64,000 nt of DNA. Source: Brachypterus glaber (lineage: Eukaryota > Arthropoda > Insecta > Coleoptera > Kateretidae). The first letter of the stretch is position 1; the number at the start of each line of letters is the position of its first letter. The DNA is taken from assembly GCA_958510825.1 (NCBI GenBank), contig OY294045.1, positions 12,451,916 to 12,515,915 of the forward strand. The letters run 5' to 3'. Below the pieces are notes generated by a model that saw only the letters and a program-made list of their open reading frames with translations, ran no database searches and was not told the origin of the DNA. Below, one piece after another: positions 45,231-56,799 of the stretch. The translations under genes were made by a program, and so were the position numbers.

Positions 45231-45920
45231 AATGATAAAAAATCCATTTTACGTGCGGAAGTGTAAAATAGGAAAGCTCTTTTACTGAGCAGTGTATTTT
45301 TTATTGTTTTTACTTTCTGGCTCCTGCAGGTATTTTTTATCCCGAAACATTTTAACTCTGTCCATTTATTGTAGTGTACTTTAAAAGCTTTCGGTAACAC
45401 TATTTAATTTAGGAAGGTAGGGTGCATTATTACTAAATTTCCATTTTATTTAGGATGATATAATTTAAGCAAAATTAATTGGTGCCCAAAAATCCGAGAA
45501 AGTTTCCCTTTTTCAATATTATACGAGACTTGGGACACACTATTGATAATTAAGGTTTAAATTTGCTCAAGTACAAGGCGAATTTATAAGGAATGCATAT
45601 TATGTATGACATGTTTACAGTATATGACAAATGACATTCGCATGCAGCCTGGCAGGATGTTAACCTTTTGTATTCAGATCGTTTTGTGTTTGTTTTAAAA
45701 GTGACAATGAAAATAATAAGACAGGCTTGACATTGTTTATATCAAAATTTATTGGCTTTCATCAGTACGTAGGATGAGGCGTAATAGTTTTATTTGTTTT
45801 TGTTATTCTTGAGGACGTTAACCCTCTTTTCTTACATATATTCTGTTTTATCGTGCACGGCAGGGCTAGAGCTAGAGAGCTATCATTTATTTCTAGATTC
45901 TATATCTTAATAGACCTAGT
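45231..45920. other. Spacer, nothing recognised
   Basis: Unique by eye; no gene or repeat. Confidence 0.4.
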
Positions 45921-46159
45921 AACGAACTAATAACTCTTCTTTCTAGAATTCGCATACTGTTAAAATAAAGTATCGCCAACATCTCGGTTTGTTTGTAAAC
46001 AAATAGTAGGTATATTCAGGCCTGAACAATAACAACTACCAGTAACTGGTATTGTTGTCTCTGTTAGAACAAAGATGTGCGAATGTTTATGTTGCCGACG
46101 TTTTTGTCAGTTTTTACGAATGAAATGCCTATTCTAGAGAGAAGAGTTATTAGTTCGTT
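45921..46159. mobile_element. Family J MITE, copy 2
   Basis: Ends AACGAACTAATAACTCTTC and GAAGAGTTATTAGTTCGTT are perfect inverted partners (about 28 bp). Internal sequence matches 33975-34228 apart from a ~10-bp deletion. The flanks are only partly similar (GACCTAGT and GGATTAGT). Confidence 0.85.
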
Positions 46160-46540
46160 GGATTAGTTACATCAAAACAAATAGCAGACAATCATTTCTT
46201 GTGGAAATTTCGAAATTGGATGTACAAAATATACAGATATATCTGTGACTAAAACTAAAAAAATTAAGATATTACTAATTGAATTACCAAAACAAATACT
46301 AACATTTTTGTTTGTTTCTTTTTTGCGAAGCTCAACTGACATAAAACTGATCGAAACAAGTTACGGATATTTTGGTTTCTCTGAAAAAAAATAATCGAAT
46401 AAACAAAAAATGGCCCGCCGCTGTCTCATTATGTTGTTTAACTGTATTAAACATATCTGGGACATGCTTAGTAGAGCATTAGTTGATCGTTAACCACATT
46501 TTCATGACGTAAGGAAACTAGCAAGTTCTTCAGGATTTAT

Positions 46541-46625
46541 GGGAAAATGTTACGCCGCGTTACATGGGGGGGGTGGGGGTCAAAAAAGGCCAAATTTTGC
46601 GTTACATAATACTTGAACGCTCCCC
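46541..46625. mobile_element. Shortened family K MITE
   Basis: GGGAAAATGTTACGCCGCGTTA at the left and TTACATAATACTTGAACGCTCCCC at the right, with GGGGGGGGTGGGGGTC between. One C-rich half of the element is deleted. Confidence 0.65.
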
Positions 46626-46830
46626 AACAGAAGTAGAATTACTCAGTATTAGTTAATTTTCAGTTTTTAAAAATAATTTCTCTTTTGTTACATTAAGTAA
46701 AACATATTGTTAAATCCCGAATATAAATATTTTTGAATTGATTAAATTTATTTGTTTTTTAGAAATGATTAGAGAATTTTCCCTAAACTGTTTTTTTTTT
46801 CCAGAGAAAGCACCATTCTTAACAATATCC

Positions 46831-46975
46831 TTAAGGGCATATCCACAGCCTCGCATAAGAACGTAATACATAACAATGCGATGCGGTGATTGGCTTGATG
46901 TGCCATGTGCAAGCCAATCACGGCACCTTATTCTTATGTTTTATGTTCTTATGCAAGCTTCTGGATAGGCCTTAA
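46831..46975. mobile_element. 145-bp foldback MITE
   Basis: Outer ends TTAAGGGCATATCC and GGATAGGCCTTAA. Inner arms GCATAAGAACGTAATACATAA and TTATGTTTTATGTTCTTATGC, and CGGTGATTGGCTTG facing CAAGCCAATCACGGC. Nearly the whole element is one hairpin. Confidence 0.8.
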
Positions 46976-47720
46976 CTTTTTTCGATTAGTTTATATCAGT
47001 TGATATATCAAGTACAATATTTAGAGCATTCCCTGTTCTCCTAGATATATCATAATAAACGTAATCTCAAAGTTTTTAATTGTTTTAAATGGTGGTTATC
47101 ATTTAGTGTACGTGAATCAATCATTTAATGCAGTAATGATAACTTTCAATTAAATAACTTCGGGCCGTGCTTTTCTTAACAGTGGATGCGGGTAATTACG
47201 TATTTATACATGTATATGCTTGCGTTGCAGTATACTATAAATTATGTCAACATATGACCAGTTTATGTATGTCATTATGTTGATTAACAATTAAGGAAGT
47301 TTATATTAGAGGCCCGTGATGAGCAGTACTCGGCGAATTTCCAGTACTCGCATAGGCGCCGCGCCGACTCTAGCGTTGACGCGAGATTTTAAATATTTAC
47401 ATTTTTATTTATTTTTATCTTGATTTTTTTTAATGATTCCATTTAAAAGAGTAAGGTGGGAAAAAAAAGTTATCGATAAATAATAATTAAAAACTTTCTT
47501 ATTCTTAAAAGATAAAAATCGTGTCATGTCTTTGAAAAACACCGATACATATACATATCTATAGTTAATATGTCAAATGTTTCGATTTAGTGACCCTTAT
47601 AAAAATTTCTCTCATAATTCTGCAAAATTATTCCGTAAGCCCATGTTTCTGTGTTTATTTTCAACGTTGATGGGTCATAACTGAGTTTACGCCGACTACT
47701 GATGATGATATATGATGATA
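46976..47720. other. Spacer with a small GC-rich patch
   Basis: Less AT-rich near 47315-47385 (AGTACTCGGCGAATTTCCAGTACTCG is a 9-bp direct repeat pair). No gene. Confidence 0.35.
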
Positions 47721-47722
47721 TA

Positions 47723-48404
47723 CAGGGTGATCAGTAATTGGCATGCCAAAATTTAGGCGGTGATTCTACATCCAAAAATATGGAAACAAGTTTTTATAAA
47801 GGTTGGTTCGAAAATGAACCCTAAGGGAGCTACGGCCCTTCGAAGAAGACATATTAAATGGGAACAAAAAAGCAACAATAAAATTTTAATGCTGGAAGGT
47901 GATTCTTCATTTAAAATTAAGCAAAAAGTATTTTTTTACTAAAACACCTAAATTTAATATTAAAGGAATAGCCTTTTAAAAAGTAACGTTTTTGGTGTCA
48001 CAAAATGTGACTTTTTTTAAACGGTTGCTCATACAGTGTTACACTATATGACATTTTTTATGTATTTTTACTCAAGGAATCTATATGTTTTACAAAAAAT
48101 CCAACAAAAAAAGTTTGGGGCAAAAATGTGTTAAGCCTCACATATTTTGTCGGTCTAGACACGCCTTTGGATAAATTTAAAAACATAAATTAACATACGC
48201 TTATTAATAATAGTATACATGCAAAAAGCTCGCCACTCTAGCTTAAAGAGTTCCAGAGTTATTATTTAAAAACCTTATTTTTATTACAATTTTAAAGGGC
48301 CGTAGCTACGCCTAGCAGGGCTCATTTCCGGACTAACCTTTATAAGAATTCTTTTTGATAGTTTTAAATTTTAAATTTTGGCATGCGAGTTATTGATTAC
48401 CCTG
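47723..48404. mobile_element. Family A MITE, complete copy (682 bp)
   Basis: TA-flanked on both sides. Termini CAGGGTGATCAGTAATTGGC and the inverted ATGCGAGTTATTGATTACCCTG. The outer ~90 bp are imperfect inverted repeats (GCATGCCAAAATTT, TTTATAAAGGTTGGT). It is the reference copy showing the site before the LINE insertion at 4732. Non-coding. Confidence 0.83.
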
Positions 48405-48406
48405 TA

Positions 48407-49095
48407 TAAAATTAATTATAATAATAATAATAAATTATTTTGTCCAAAAATCACATTATTATACGGTAGTTTCGCCTTTAGTTAATTAATAGTTAACTTT
48501 CTTAAATGATGGTGACAATGAAATTTATTTATATTTATATTTATTTTCAAATACGCAGATAGTTTATTTGAGAAATCTTAGTTTCTACATACATATACCT
48601 ATGGCATGTACTTGTAATATATGGCACTTTAATCAAAATATTTGTATTGGAAAGTGATCATTTTCATATTTTAAATGTTTCTCTTAAGCACAAACAATTA
48701 ACCTTATGACCGTTTAATTTTACACATCATTAAATACAATGTATTTCAATTATCCGTGAAAGATAAGCTTATATCTCTGCAATTCAATAAGAGATAATAT
48801 TACTCGTGGAGTCAAAGGGAGAAATAAGGATGATGCCTTGAGCAAAATACATATTATGATATTTTATCCAATACATACAGATAATAAGACAATTACCAGC
48901 TTTATTTTAAATAGATAAACTCAATAATAACCCCCGCGTGGCTTTTACTTTATTGAGTGGATAATTATTTATTTTACCCACTCAACTGTCACTTGCAAAT
49001 TATTTTCTTTTAAATGCCATTAAAATTTTTAATAAAAATATGAATTCCTAAGCTATTTATTGGATAAAACCTTGTATGGCACTCATGGGTAAACC
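48407..49095. other. AT-rich spacer
   Basis: Starts with a short AAT run (48420-48435). No gene. Confidence 0.4.
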
Positions 49096-49161
49096 GATAT
49101 TGCCCTCTCGAAAATTAACCTGCTTGACGCCTCGCAGGTTAATTTTCTCATGGGCAATATC
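49096..49161. repeat. Hairpin, 28-bp arms
   Basis: GATATTGCCC-TCTCG-AAAATTAACCTGC faces GCAGGTTAATTTT-CTCAT-GGGCAATATC, with the five-base middle unpaired. Resembles an end of a foldback element; no partner found. Confidence 0.75.
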
Positions 49162-49374
49162 TTACTTTACTCACTAGTACCATAAATAACTATTTCCACT
49201 ACTAGCTTTAGAATATACTATTATTTATCATGTTTTTAGACTGCGAAATCAGTTTTCTTTACCTATAGCACTAATAATTTTTTCTCTCCTAGTAGAAGTA
49301 AATTTTATAAACAATTGATATCTGCCACTTGATTTCTTTGAACTGCAAAGACATGTCATTGCTTATAATTTTTA

Positions 49375-50105
49375 ACCGACTTTTTCGACGTGTGACTTTG
49401 TTTTTTTTTTATGTTTGTTCCCGCATTACTTTGGAACGAATGAACGATTTTGATGAAACTTTTTGCAACTTAAAGGTGGTCCCGTTTTAAATTGACGCTC
49501 GGATAATGCCGGGTAAGCCGGATAATTAAGATAAATCTAATCATTTCAACGAAATTTCACTTAAAAATGACTTAATTTGGTTCAACTACCAACCAAATAT
49601 TTAGAGAAATATCGTATAACTCGGATAAGCCGGATAACTTGATCAAGGGGTCACTAAAATATTACGGCACACTGAAAATCTTTTAAATGCCGCTAAACCT
49701 GATTCTCTGGACCTGTAATATTAAAATACTAAGAGAAAATTATAAATTTTGTGATTTTACCATAAGGCGTTATTTGATTATTACTTAACGCTTAAAGTTT
49801 AACAAGATTTTCTTTAGTATTTCGTTTAAAATAAGGTTAGTTGGACTCTTTGGCGCTGAAATAAAAATATTACTTTTATTATTTAGAAATTTATCTTTAA
49901 TGACTTCAAAACGCACTAACAGTGAGTTATGACGTCAGCAGCTTGCCGAGATGGAAGGAAAATTATAATTTAGCTTAGATGACGTTACAAATCTACAAGT
50001 TCTGTGTCTCTAAAAAATAAAAAATAAAAACTTTTCGCAAAAAAAAAAATGAACCGGCATCTATGTCTCTAAAAAGTAAAAAATAAGAAATACTTAAGTC
50101 GGTGC
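49375..50105. repeat. Family H repeat, second copy
   Basis: Begins AACCGACTTTTTCGACGTG and ends ACTTAAGTCGGTGCC. Aligns inverted to 26795-27530. Just downstream (about 50185-50335) the TTTTAGAGACA ... CATCTCGGCAAGCTGCTGAC end recurs in opposite orientation, making a partial palindrome. Confidence 0.75.
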
Positions 50106-50454
50106 CAATTTCACAGCAAACAATAATAAAATAATAAAAAAATAATTGTTAGTAATTAATTTAGGAAATGGTGAAATTGGTTTTTTACTTTTTAGAGACA
50201 TAGAAGTCGGTTAATTTTTTTTGCGAAATGTTTTTATTTTTTACTTTTTAGAGACACACAACTTGTAGATTTGTAACGTCATCTAAGCTAAATTATAATT
50301 GTCCTTCCATCTCGGCAAGCTGCTGACATTTTTTTTTGAGAAAAGTTTTTATTAATGGACAAAATGCAACCGCTGCGCCTCGTTAAAAAACACCACTCTC
50401 GTGCACTAAAACTAGGTTCGCGTATTCGGTGCGTAATATACTATTATTGTTTTC

Positions 50455-51290
50455 CCTCATTCTTTAGCAGCAGTAATGGCGATTTCTCCCCTTAGATTAG
50501 ACAGGGACAAAAGTTCTACCCAAAAAGGATAGAAGACATACATACACTCTCACTTCCACCAAACCAAACAAATTCTGTATTTGTTCTTTGTTGAACAAAT
50601 ACAATATTTAATTGGCCGGGCGAAAAGTGTAAGAATTTAATTTTTATTAAAGAAATTACTGGCGCCATCTAAATTTTAGTAGAATTACCTTATTCTACAG
50701 ATTCACATTAGCTACACGGAAAGAAATTAGTGGGCTCTGCGCTATACATTATAAGATATTTGGTAACAGTGGAAAATTATAGTGATTTAAGCTATAGATT
50801 ATAAGGGACACAATAACTAATAATGTTAAAAATAAATTGGAAACGATTATATATATTACAGACACGATTATATTTATTACAGGCACTATTATAAATTTAC
50901 AGAAATTTTATTATATTATAAAAATTATTAGCACGGACAATAATTAAATCTATTTAAGCTATAAATGCCATACTATTTGTTATATTTTATTATTCACTAA
51001 ACAATTAAAGTATTTCATATAAATTTTTACACTGACTGCCATAATTGTAAGAGAAAGCCTTGTATTTATATAATAAGCGATTATAATTTGCTTGGTATGT
51101 GTGTTATAGCGCTCCTAGCTATAATTTTTTTTTCCGTGTATGTTCGTTCGTATCGCTCAGTGCTACACCTTCCGGCCAACCAAATAAATACTGTATTTGT
51201 TGTATGAAAAACAAATACAGTATTTATTTGGTTGACTGGAAAGTGTAGCACAAATGAGATAGAGATAGGGTAGACGTCTTTTGTTTCATA
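50455..51290. mobile_element. Family I repeat, copy interrupted by a MITE
   Basis: Matches 57175-57590: GATTTCTCCCCTTAGATTAG, CCCAAAAAGGATAGA, ATTACTGGCGCCATC, then, after the insert, TGTTCGTTCG and the stem AAATAAATACTGTATTTGTT/AACAAATACAGTATTTATTT. Also contains TTGTTCTTTGTTGAACAAATA. Non-coding and hairpin-rich. Confidence 0.8.
50715..51138. mobile_element. 424-bp TA-flanked MITE inside family I
   Basis: Termini CACGGAAAGAAATTA and AATTTTTTTTTTCCGTG (inverted), flanked by TA at 50713-50714 and 51139-51140. The family I copy at 57175 has a single TA here (TTAGCTATGTTCG near 57416), so the insertion is exact. Interior AT-rich, no ORF. Tc1/mariner-like. Confidence 0.88.
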
Positions 51291-51651
51291 ATTCTAGTTG
51301 TAAAGATCTCCATTAAGCTCATACAGAAAGAAATACTTAGCAACAAATTTTGTGAATTTGTAGGAATATATGCTAAACAACTCAGTACATAATTTTACTA
51401 TTATGTTCCTTTTTGCATTTAACTGATTTCTATTGCCTTTGTTCGAATTAAATTACTGCAAAGTGACTTTACTTCGAAAATGCATTATGCAAAATAGGTT
51501 TCTAAACGTAATTAGATACATATGATAAAGGAAACATTCATATGCTAAACATATTAATATAATGGTAGTTGTATAGTGGTACTATATTATAGTATACATT
51601 AAAAGTTTTTCTTGTAGCATCACACAAATTGCAAACCGCAGTGGACGGTTA

Positions 51652-52069
51652 TAAAGTTTATTTTTTTAAGGTATAGTTATTTTAAATTTGCCGCTAAATA
51701 CTCCACAAAGTCAGATTTACACTGAAGCATGTGACTTGCTTTGAATGTCAACATAACCAAAATTTATAATTTTTTTGTTTTTATAATGTTTTGATGTAAA
51801 AAAGGAGAATTGATAAAGCTGTTGCTAAAAACACTTTTGTATTCCTGTGGAAACAAAATTTGCTTATAAAATCGATTTTATTCCAATAATTTAGAGGAAT
51901 AAACCATTGTTTTGTTCTCGTTAATGGCACGTCAACGTGTTACGGTTGTTTAAATTGGGCCTAGTCATTTCGCTTACGACGTATGCGTATCTTACATTGC
52001 TATGGTAATTTCGAGATTGTTTACAAGCGGGAAGGTTTAAAATAACTATACCTTAAAAAAATAAACTTC
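51652..52069. mobile_element. Family B MITE, second short copy
   Basis: Same ends and interior as 24642-25093, with a ~30-bp deletion near 51775 and scattered substitutions. Confidence 0.85.
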
Positions 52070-52222
52070 TATTTGTAGTCAACTTAATTTGTGAACTACA
52101 AAAAAAAATACTATATATGCAGTTCCGTCAAAAAGTAAGGGAATTAAAAAAAAATTAAAGTAAAAAGAACTAAGACCATTTATATAATGTTTGTATTTTT
52201 TATGTTCCTCTAACACAAGTAT

Positions 52223-52745
52223 AATAGTATATTAAAGTACTAGTTTCATAACATACTTTCATAACATACTTTAGAAAACTCGCCGCAAGCGGGTCGTTTT
52301 CTAAACTTGTACTTGAGCGCTAAAAACGTGTTATGAAACGAGTGCTTTATACAATTTTTTCTATTTTGCTCTAAAATTTAAAAAAACTTACATTTAAATT
52401 GATGAGTGATTTAGGGGTTTTTTGTTTTGGATTGGCATTACAGTTTACACCATGTTTAAAATTCTAAGAACAAATGATATTTTGATATATTTTATAGTCA
52501 TCTCTTCTCTTTTTTACTGCAATTTACCAAGCCACAATTTTAACATGGTAAAAATAATCTAAACACAACATTTTGTAGAAAATTCAACTTTAAAGCGACA
52601 TTGACATTTGTACGGAAAAAGTCAAGCGATAAGCCAGGTCTGTTGCCAACCCAAAAGAACAAAAAGTACAGACCTCTTATGGGCCTATTAGAACACGCAA
52701 AATGCGTGTGATTATGAGCTTATAAGAGTCGCAAAATAGAAAAAC
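52223..52745 (-). mobile_element. Family G repeat, reverse copy
   Basis: Reverse complement of 61863-62340. Starts AATAGTATATTAAAGTAC and ends in AACACGCAAAATGCGTGTGA then GCTTATAAGAGTCGCAAAAT. CATAACATACTTT is locally duplicated near 52250. Confidence 0.8.
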
Positions 52746-54470
52746 TTATTAAGGGTCTCCAAACATAAGAAATAATAAATTAAATAAAAATAACTAATTT
52801 TGTATTTATTTTCTGTGAGATATAACAAAATATTAATATCTTTTGATATTAGACAAATAAATTACAATCAAATTTAGTATATTGAGATTAAGAATCTTTA
52901 AAATTTGTTATTGTTATAATCAAATATTTAGAAAACTTATAGAGAATTTCTAGAGCTACAAGTTTGATCATAACCACTTTTAACCTCTGATGAATAATTT
53001 GGCTGAAAATTAAAAAAAAAAAAATAATTCACCAACATGGTTATTTTTGAATTAAATTGATTATTATTAATATAAACCATAGAAAAAATGTTATCTCTCC
53101 AAAATGTAAATTTATTGTCTATTAAACAAACATTACAGCGATAAATATTTTTGTTTAATAACTTTTCCAAAATTTTGTTCTATTTTGGATTGTTTTTGAG
53201 TTTTGGATATGAATTTGCTGCCACCTCTCCAATTTTATTTCAATTACCAAGTTAAATATAAATTAATCTTTTTCCTTTTTTATGTTTAACTACTTTTTTG
53301 CAGTTTAAAGATAATTACTTTAGTCTGTTTGAAATATAGTTTGGATTATTTTATGATAGATGTCCCAGATTTTTATTCAATTTTAAATTTTAGATTTAAC
53401 TTATTGTAGTTTTCTTTTTGTTTAAATTTTTAAGATTTTATAAAAATAATATAGTTAAGGTCAGTATGACATTTCTAATAATGTGTACTCAAGTTAATTT
53501 GTTTATAAATTTAAAAAGTAAGTTTTTCTAAAAGGAATTGTACCATTTTTAACCTCATTTTTCATTATTTGTAGCTTGAAAATGACTTTATGTTAAAAAA
53601 GTCGAAACAATTGTCACTGTAATGTTTGTTTATTAGACAATAAATTTATATTTTGAAGAGATAAAAATTTTTCTATGGCTTATTTAAATCAACTCCAATG
53701 AGTAAGAATCAAGAATTTATTAATTTTATTATTAATATATTTAAAAAATAAACCAAACAAAATATTTTGGAAATTTCCTCCTCAACCAAATTGGTTATAT
53801 CCATTTTTATCATAAGTTGCATATTAAGTAACTCACCCCTAAAATTAAAGACAGCGGAGATCCCTTAGCAAATCACCCGGTGAAAAACTAACAGGAGTGT
53901 TCTGTTACCATCTACTACTACTCTTTAAAATATCATCCCATGTACATTTATTGCAATTTAAAATTATTATTTCACTGGACTATAGCAAAATGTTGACATA
54001 ATATTATTTATTTCTTCAATTAATATGGAATAAAATTTGATATCACATGAAGCCCGCTAATAGATTGATAATTTATTATTGCAAGCGATGCAATCTAAAG
54101 TTTCCTTTTAAGACAAAGGGCTCTATAAATAAATTCAAATAAGGATGTGGAAATTGTATATATTGTATAATATTGTATAAAATTACAATTTGCTAATCTA
54201 TACGTGTAAAAGCGAAGAAAGCTTATCGAAGCTTATATTGAGATTTCAGGAAAAAAGACTTCTATGGACTTGACTTTTTGCATATAAAATAGTAACTGGT
54301 AAAAGTCTAGAGGCCATACAGCTGACTTCGAAACCAAACATTAAGCTCAATATTTTTACGGAATATTTTATCAATAACTGAAATTTTAAAATGATACCTC
54401 ATTAAATGCTTAGATTTTGGCAACAATTCCACCTCACAGGGCTTCGTTCATAAAATACTATTACAACTTA
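52746..54470. other. AT-rich spacer, nothing recognised
   Basis: About 1.7 kb without a gene or recognisable repeat. Short frames are biased to AT-rich codons. Confidence 0.45.
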
Positions 54471-54593
54471 TACCGGGTGTCTCAATTTTATTCATCCAGC
54501 GATTTTCTCGTAAACTGTAAGAAATAATCAAGTTCTGAGAAAACCATTTTAAATAAAACAACTTAAACTATCTTTTAACATATATTTTATATC

Positions 54594-54788
54594 AAACATT
54601 TTACTATTCCTTAAAACGACTTTTGTTTGATTAACGCAGTCGTCCCTCCGAAGTGACTGATCGATTTCGTGCTTTTTAGCACTCTTCAGAGCCACATATC
54701 GGTAGTAGGGACAACTACGAAAATCAAATCCTTTCCATATATCTCTATATAGAGTTTAAAAATCGTTGTAAGGAAAAGCAAAAACAGC
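54594..54788 (-). repeat. Left arm of the perfect palindrome
   Basis: Exact reverse complement of 54880-55074 over 195 bp. TTTTATAT at 54585-54592 and 55072-55079 is a possible 8-bp target duplication. Carries the reverse-strand hammerhead (54702-54648). Confidence 0.93.
54648..54702 (-). ncRNA. Hammerhead ribozyme candidate, mirror copy
   Basis: Reverse-strand identical copy of 54966-55020 within the left arm. A transcript through the whole locus from either strand would carry one sense ribozyme and one antisense copy able to sequester it. Confidence 0.76.
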
Positions 54789-54879
54789 TAGCGATATCTA
54801 CTGCTATAAGCAGAGACTGGATAAACCTATCGATAGTCCAAAAAAGGAAGCAGTTATTGGTTTCAAGAACCTATTGCAC

Positions 54880-55074
54880 GCTGTTTTTGCTTTTCCTTAC
54901 AACGATTTTTAAACTCTATATAGAGATATATGGAAAGGATTTGATTTTCGTAGTTGTCCCTACTACCGATATGTGGCTCTGAAGAGTGCTAAAAAGCACG
55001 AAATCGATCAGTCACTTCGGAGGGACGACTGCGTTAATCAAACAAAAGTCGTTTTAAGGAATAGTAAAATGTTT
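54880..55074 (+). repeat. Right arm of the perfect palindrome
   Basis: Perfect inverted partner of 54594-54788, separated by a 91-bp centre (54789-54879) without coding content. Carries the plus-strand hammerhead (54966-55020). Confidence 0.93.
54966..55020 (+). ncRNA. Hammerhead ribozyme candidate, canonical core
   Basis: CTGAAGA (54979-54985), stem II GTGC/GCAC (54986-54989 with 54996-54999) closed by a TAAAAA loop, and GAAA (55000-55003). Stem III is the self-complementary ATCGAT (55003-55008), followed by C (55009) as the nucleotide before the cleavage site. Stem I pairs GTGGCT (54973-54978) with AGTCAC (55010-55015), including one G-U; after an ATAT/TT internal loop CCG (54966-54968) pairs with CGG (55018-55020). 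All invariant hammerhead nucleotides are present. A loopless stem III in cis is unfavourable, so a dimeric form is the likely active one. Activity is inferred, not shown. Confidence 0.78.
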
Positions 55075-55617
55075 TATATAGATTTTTTAAATTTGTAAAT
55101 ATCAAACAATTTAATTTAGTTTATATATTTTATACTTTCAGCTGTATGTATACACGGGAGCATAGAGGGACATTTTTTTATATAGAAAGGGGGGTCGTGT
55201 GATAAATCATTTTAAAGCTTATAAAATTCTCAATTTAACTATATTTTTTTTATTTTTTTAAAACATTTCTTTTTGGGTTTAAAATAAATAAAAATTTACA
55301 AAAAAAAACTTAAAAAATAGCATTTACTAGCATAAGAAATTAAAAAATCAGAACCTTAAAAAAATTGTTTAGAAATTTAAAAAATATACAGTCCAATAGA
55401 GAATTTTATTTGCTTTAAAATGATGTATCACACGACCTCCTTTTTATTTAAAAAAGTCCCCCCCCCGTGTCCCCCTACCCACATTTTAAGAGCTGAAAGT
55501 ATCAAATATATACTAAAAGATAGTTTAAGATTATCTCTTTTACTTTTCCAGAAAATCGCTGGGTGAATAGACCGGGACACCCGGTATACAGAGGGGGTTG
55601 ACTTTTGGACCACTCTG

Positions 55618-56645
55618 TAATATAATCTACATGTTAGACGGAAAAAAATCTATATTTAAGAATAATTATATACTTAAAATTTTACACTTGTTCTAAGTAT
55701 TCTTTCCATGAGTATAACAAATATTTGAAGCCAATGTACTCTTATACATAATTAAAGTCACTTTAAGTAATTTTTTATTTAAAAAAAGAATAATTTGCCT
55801 CATATTTAAGTTGAATATACACTCTTAAAAAGTGAATAAATTCTTTAGCGAAAAACAAGCTATTATTTATTCAAGTATAAATATTTTTATATTATTATAA
55901 GTTATCTTGTAAGTATACTATTCTCGGCTCGAGAATTACATCACATTTCTAAGAATTACTATTCTCAATGTTATATTATGTGACTTTTTATAGATGTTAT
56001 TTAGTACAGACTTGTGTATATTTTCAATTTCAGTGCACTTGACAGCGTTATGCTATAGGTGGCGCCATATGTTATTTCCTACCACTAACAAAACTTTTAA
56101 AATGAATGAAGTTGTTCTTGGAATACTGTCGTTATACCGAGATACTACTAGTAACTTACTAGTCAGCTAATTCGATACACATTATCTGACTGGTATAGAT
56201 CAAGATATATGGAGCCTTCAGCCTAGAGGAACTAGTTCCTCCAGTCATCTTGGAGAACATTTCTATTGGGAACATTCCCATTTCCGGTTTTCTCATTACC
56301 GGTTTCTTCACTTTCGGTGTCCTCAAGTTGTTGAAAATAGATTTATGTGGGGGTGCATGTCTAGGGGGATCGATTTTTTCATTATTTTTTTGGTGCACGT
56401 GAAGAATTTTTATACTTGATGCAATAATTTGCTAATCTACAAATAAGTGTAAGTAATACTAGGAACAAGATTGTATCTAGAATTGTTTTAAGTATATATT
56501 CTTGATTTCAATACTAGTTAAGTCTTGAACAAAATATAACTCTTTTCAGCGTACAAGAATGACATTTTCTTGAAAAGAACTAGAGTTGCGCAATGGGGAA
56601 ACTAGCTTAGCGTTTATTCAAGATTATCAATCTTCAATCCAGTTT
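55618..56645. other. AT-rich spacer
   Basis: A less AT-rich patch at 56200-56360 repeats CCGGTTT (TTTCCGGTTTTC, TACCGGTTTC). No convincing gene. Confidence 0.4.
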
Positions 56646-56799
56646 GGGAACGTTCAAGTATTACGTAACGCTCCTAGGGGGGGTGGGGGTAATTTTGGAG
56701 TATTACGCCCATGTTAATGGTATAGGAAAATAGCGTTACAGGGGGGGGTGGAGGTCTAAAATGATAAAAATTTGCGTTACGTAATACTTGAACGTTCCC
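56646..56799. mobile_element. Family K palindromic MITE (154 bp)
   Basis: GGGAACGTTCAAGTATTACG on the left faces CGTAATACTTGAACGTTCCC on the right, flanked by TTT on both sides (3-bp duplication). Interior G-rich runs GGGGGGGTGGGGGT and GGGGGGGGTGGAGG. Three other full or partial copies lie in the window. Confidence 0.85.

Larger units (their letters stand above)
54473..55584. mobile_element. Chimeric TA-flanked MITE with family D interior
   Basis: TA-flanked termini CCGGGTGTCTCAATTTTATTC and TGAATAGACCGGGACACCCGG (~37-bp arms), while the interior (AACTTAAACTATCTTTTA, GGGGGGTCGTGTGATAAATC) is family D. It contains the 195-bp-arm palindrome. A family D terminus (TTGACTTTTGGACCACTCTG, to about 55617) follows immediately outside the right TA. 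Confidence 0.65.

Noticed and set aside
56159..56398. 79-codon reverse-strand frame in a less AT-rich patch
   Set aside because: Short CCGGTTT repetition explains the composition; no family recognised.
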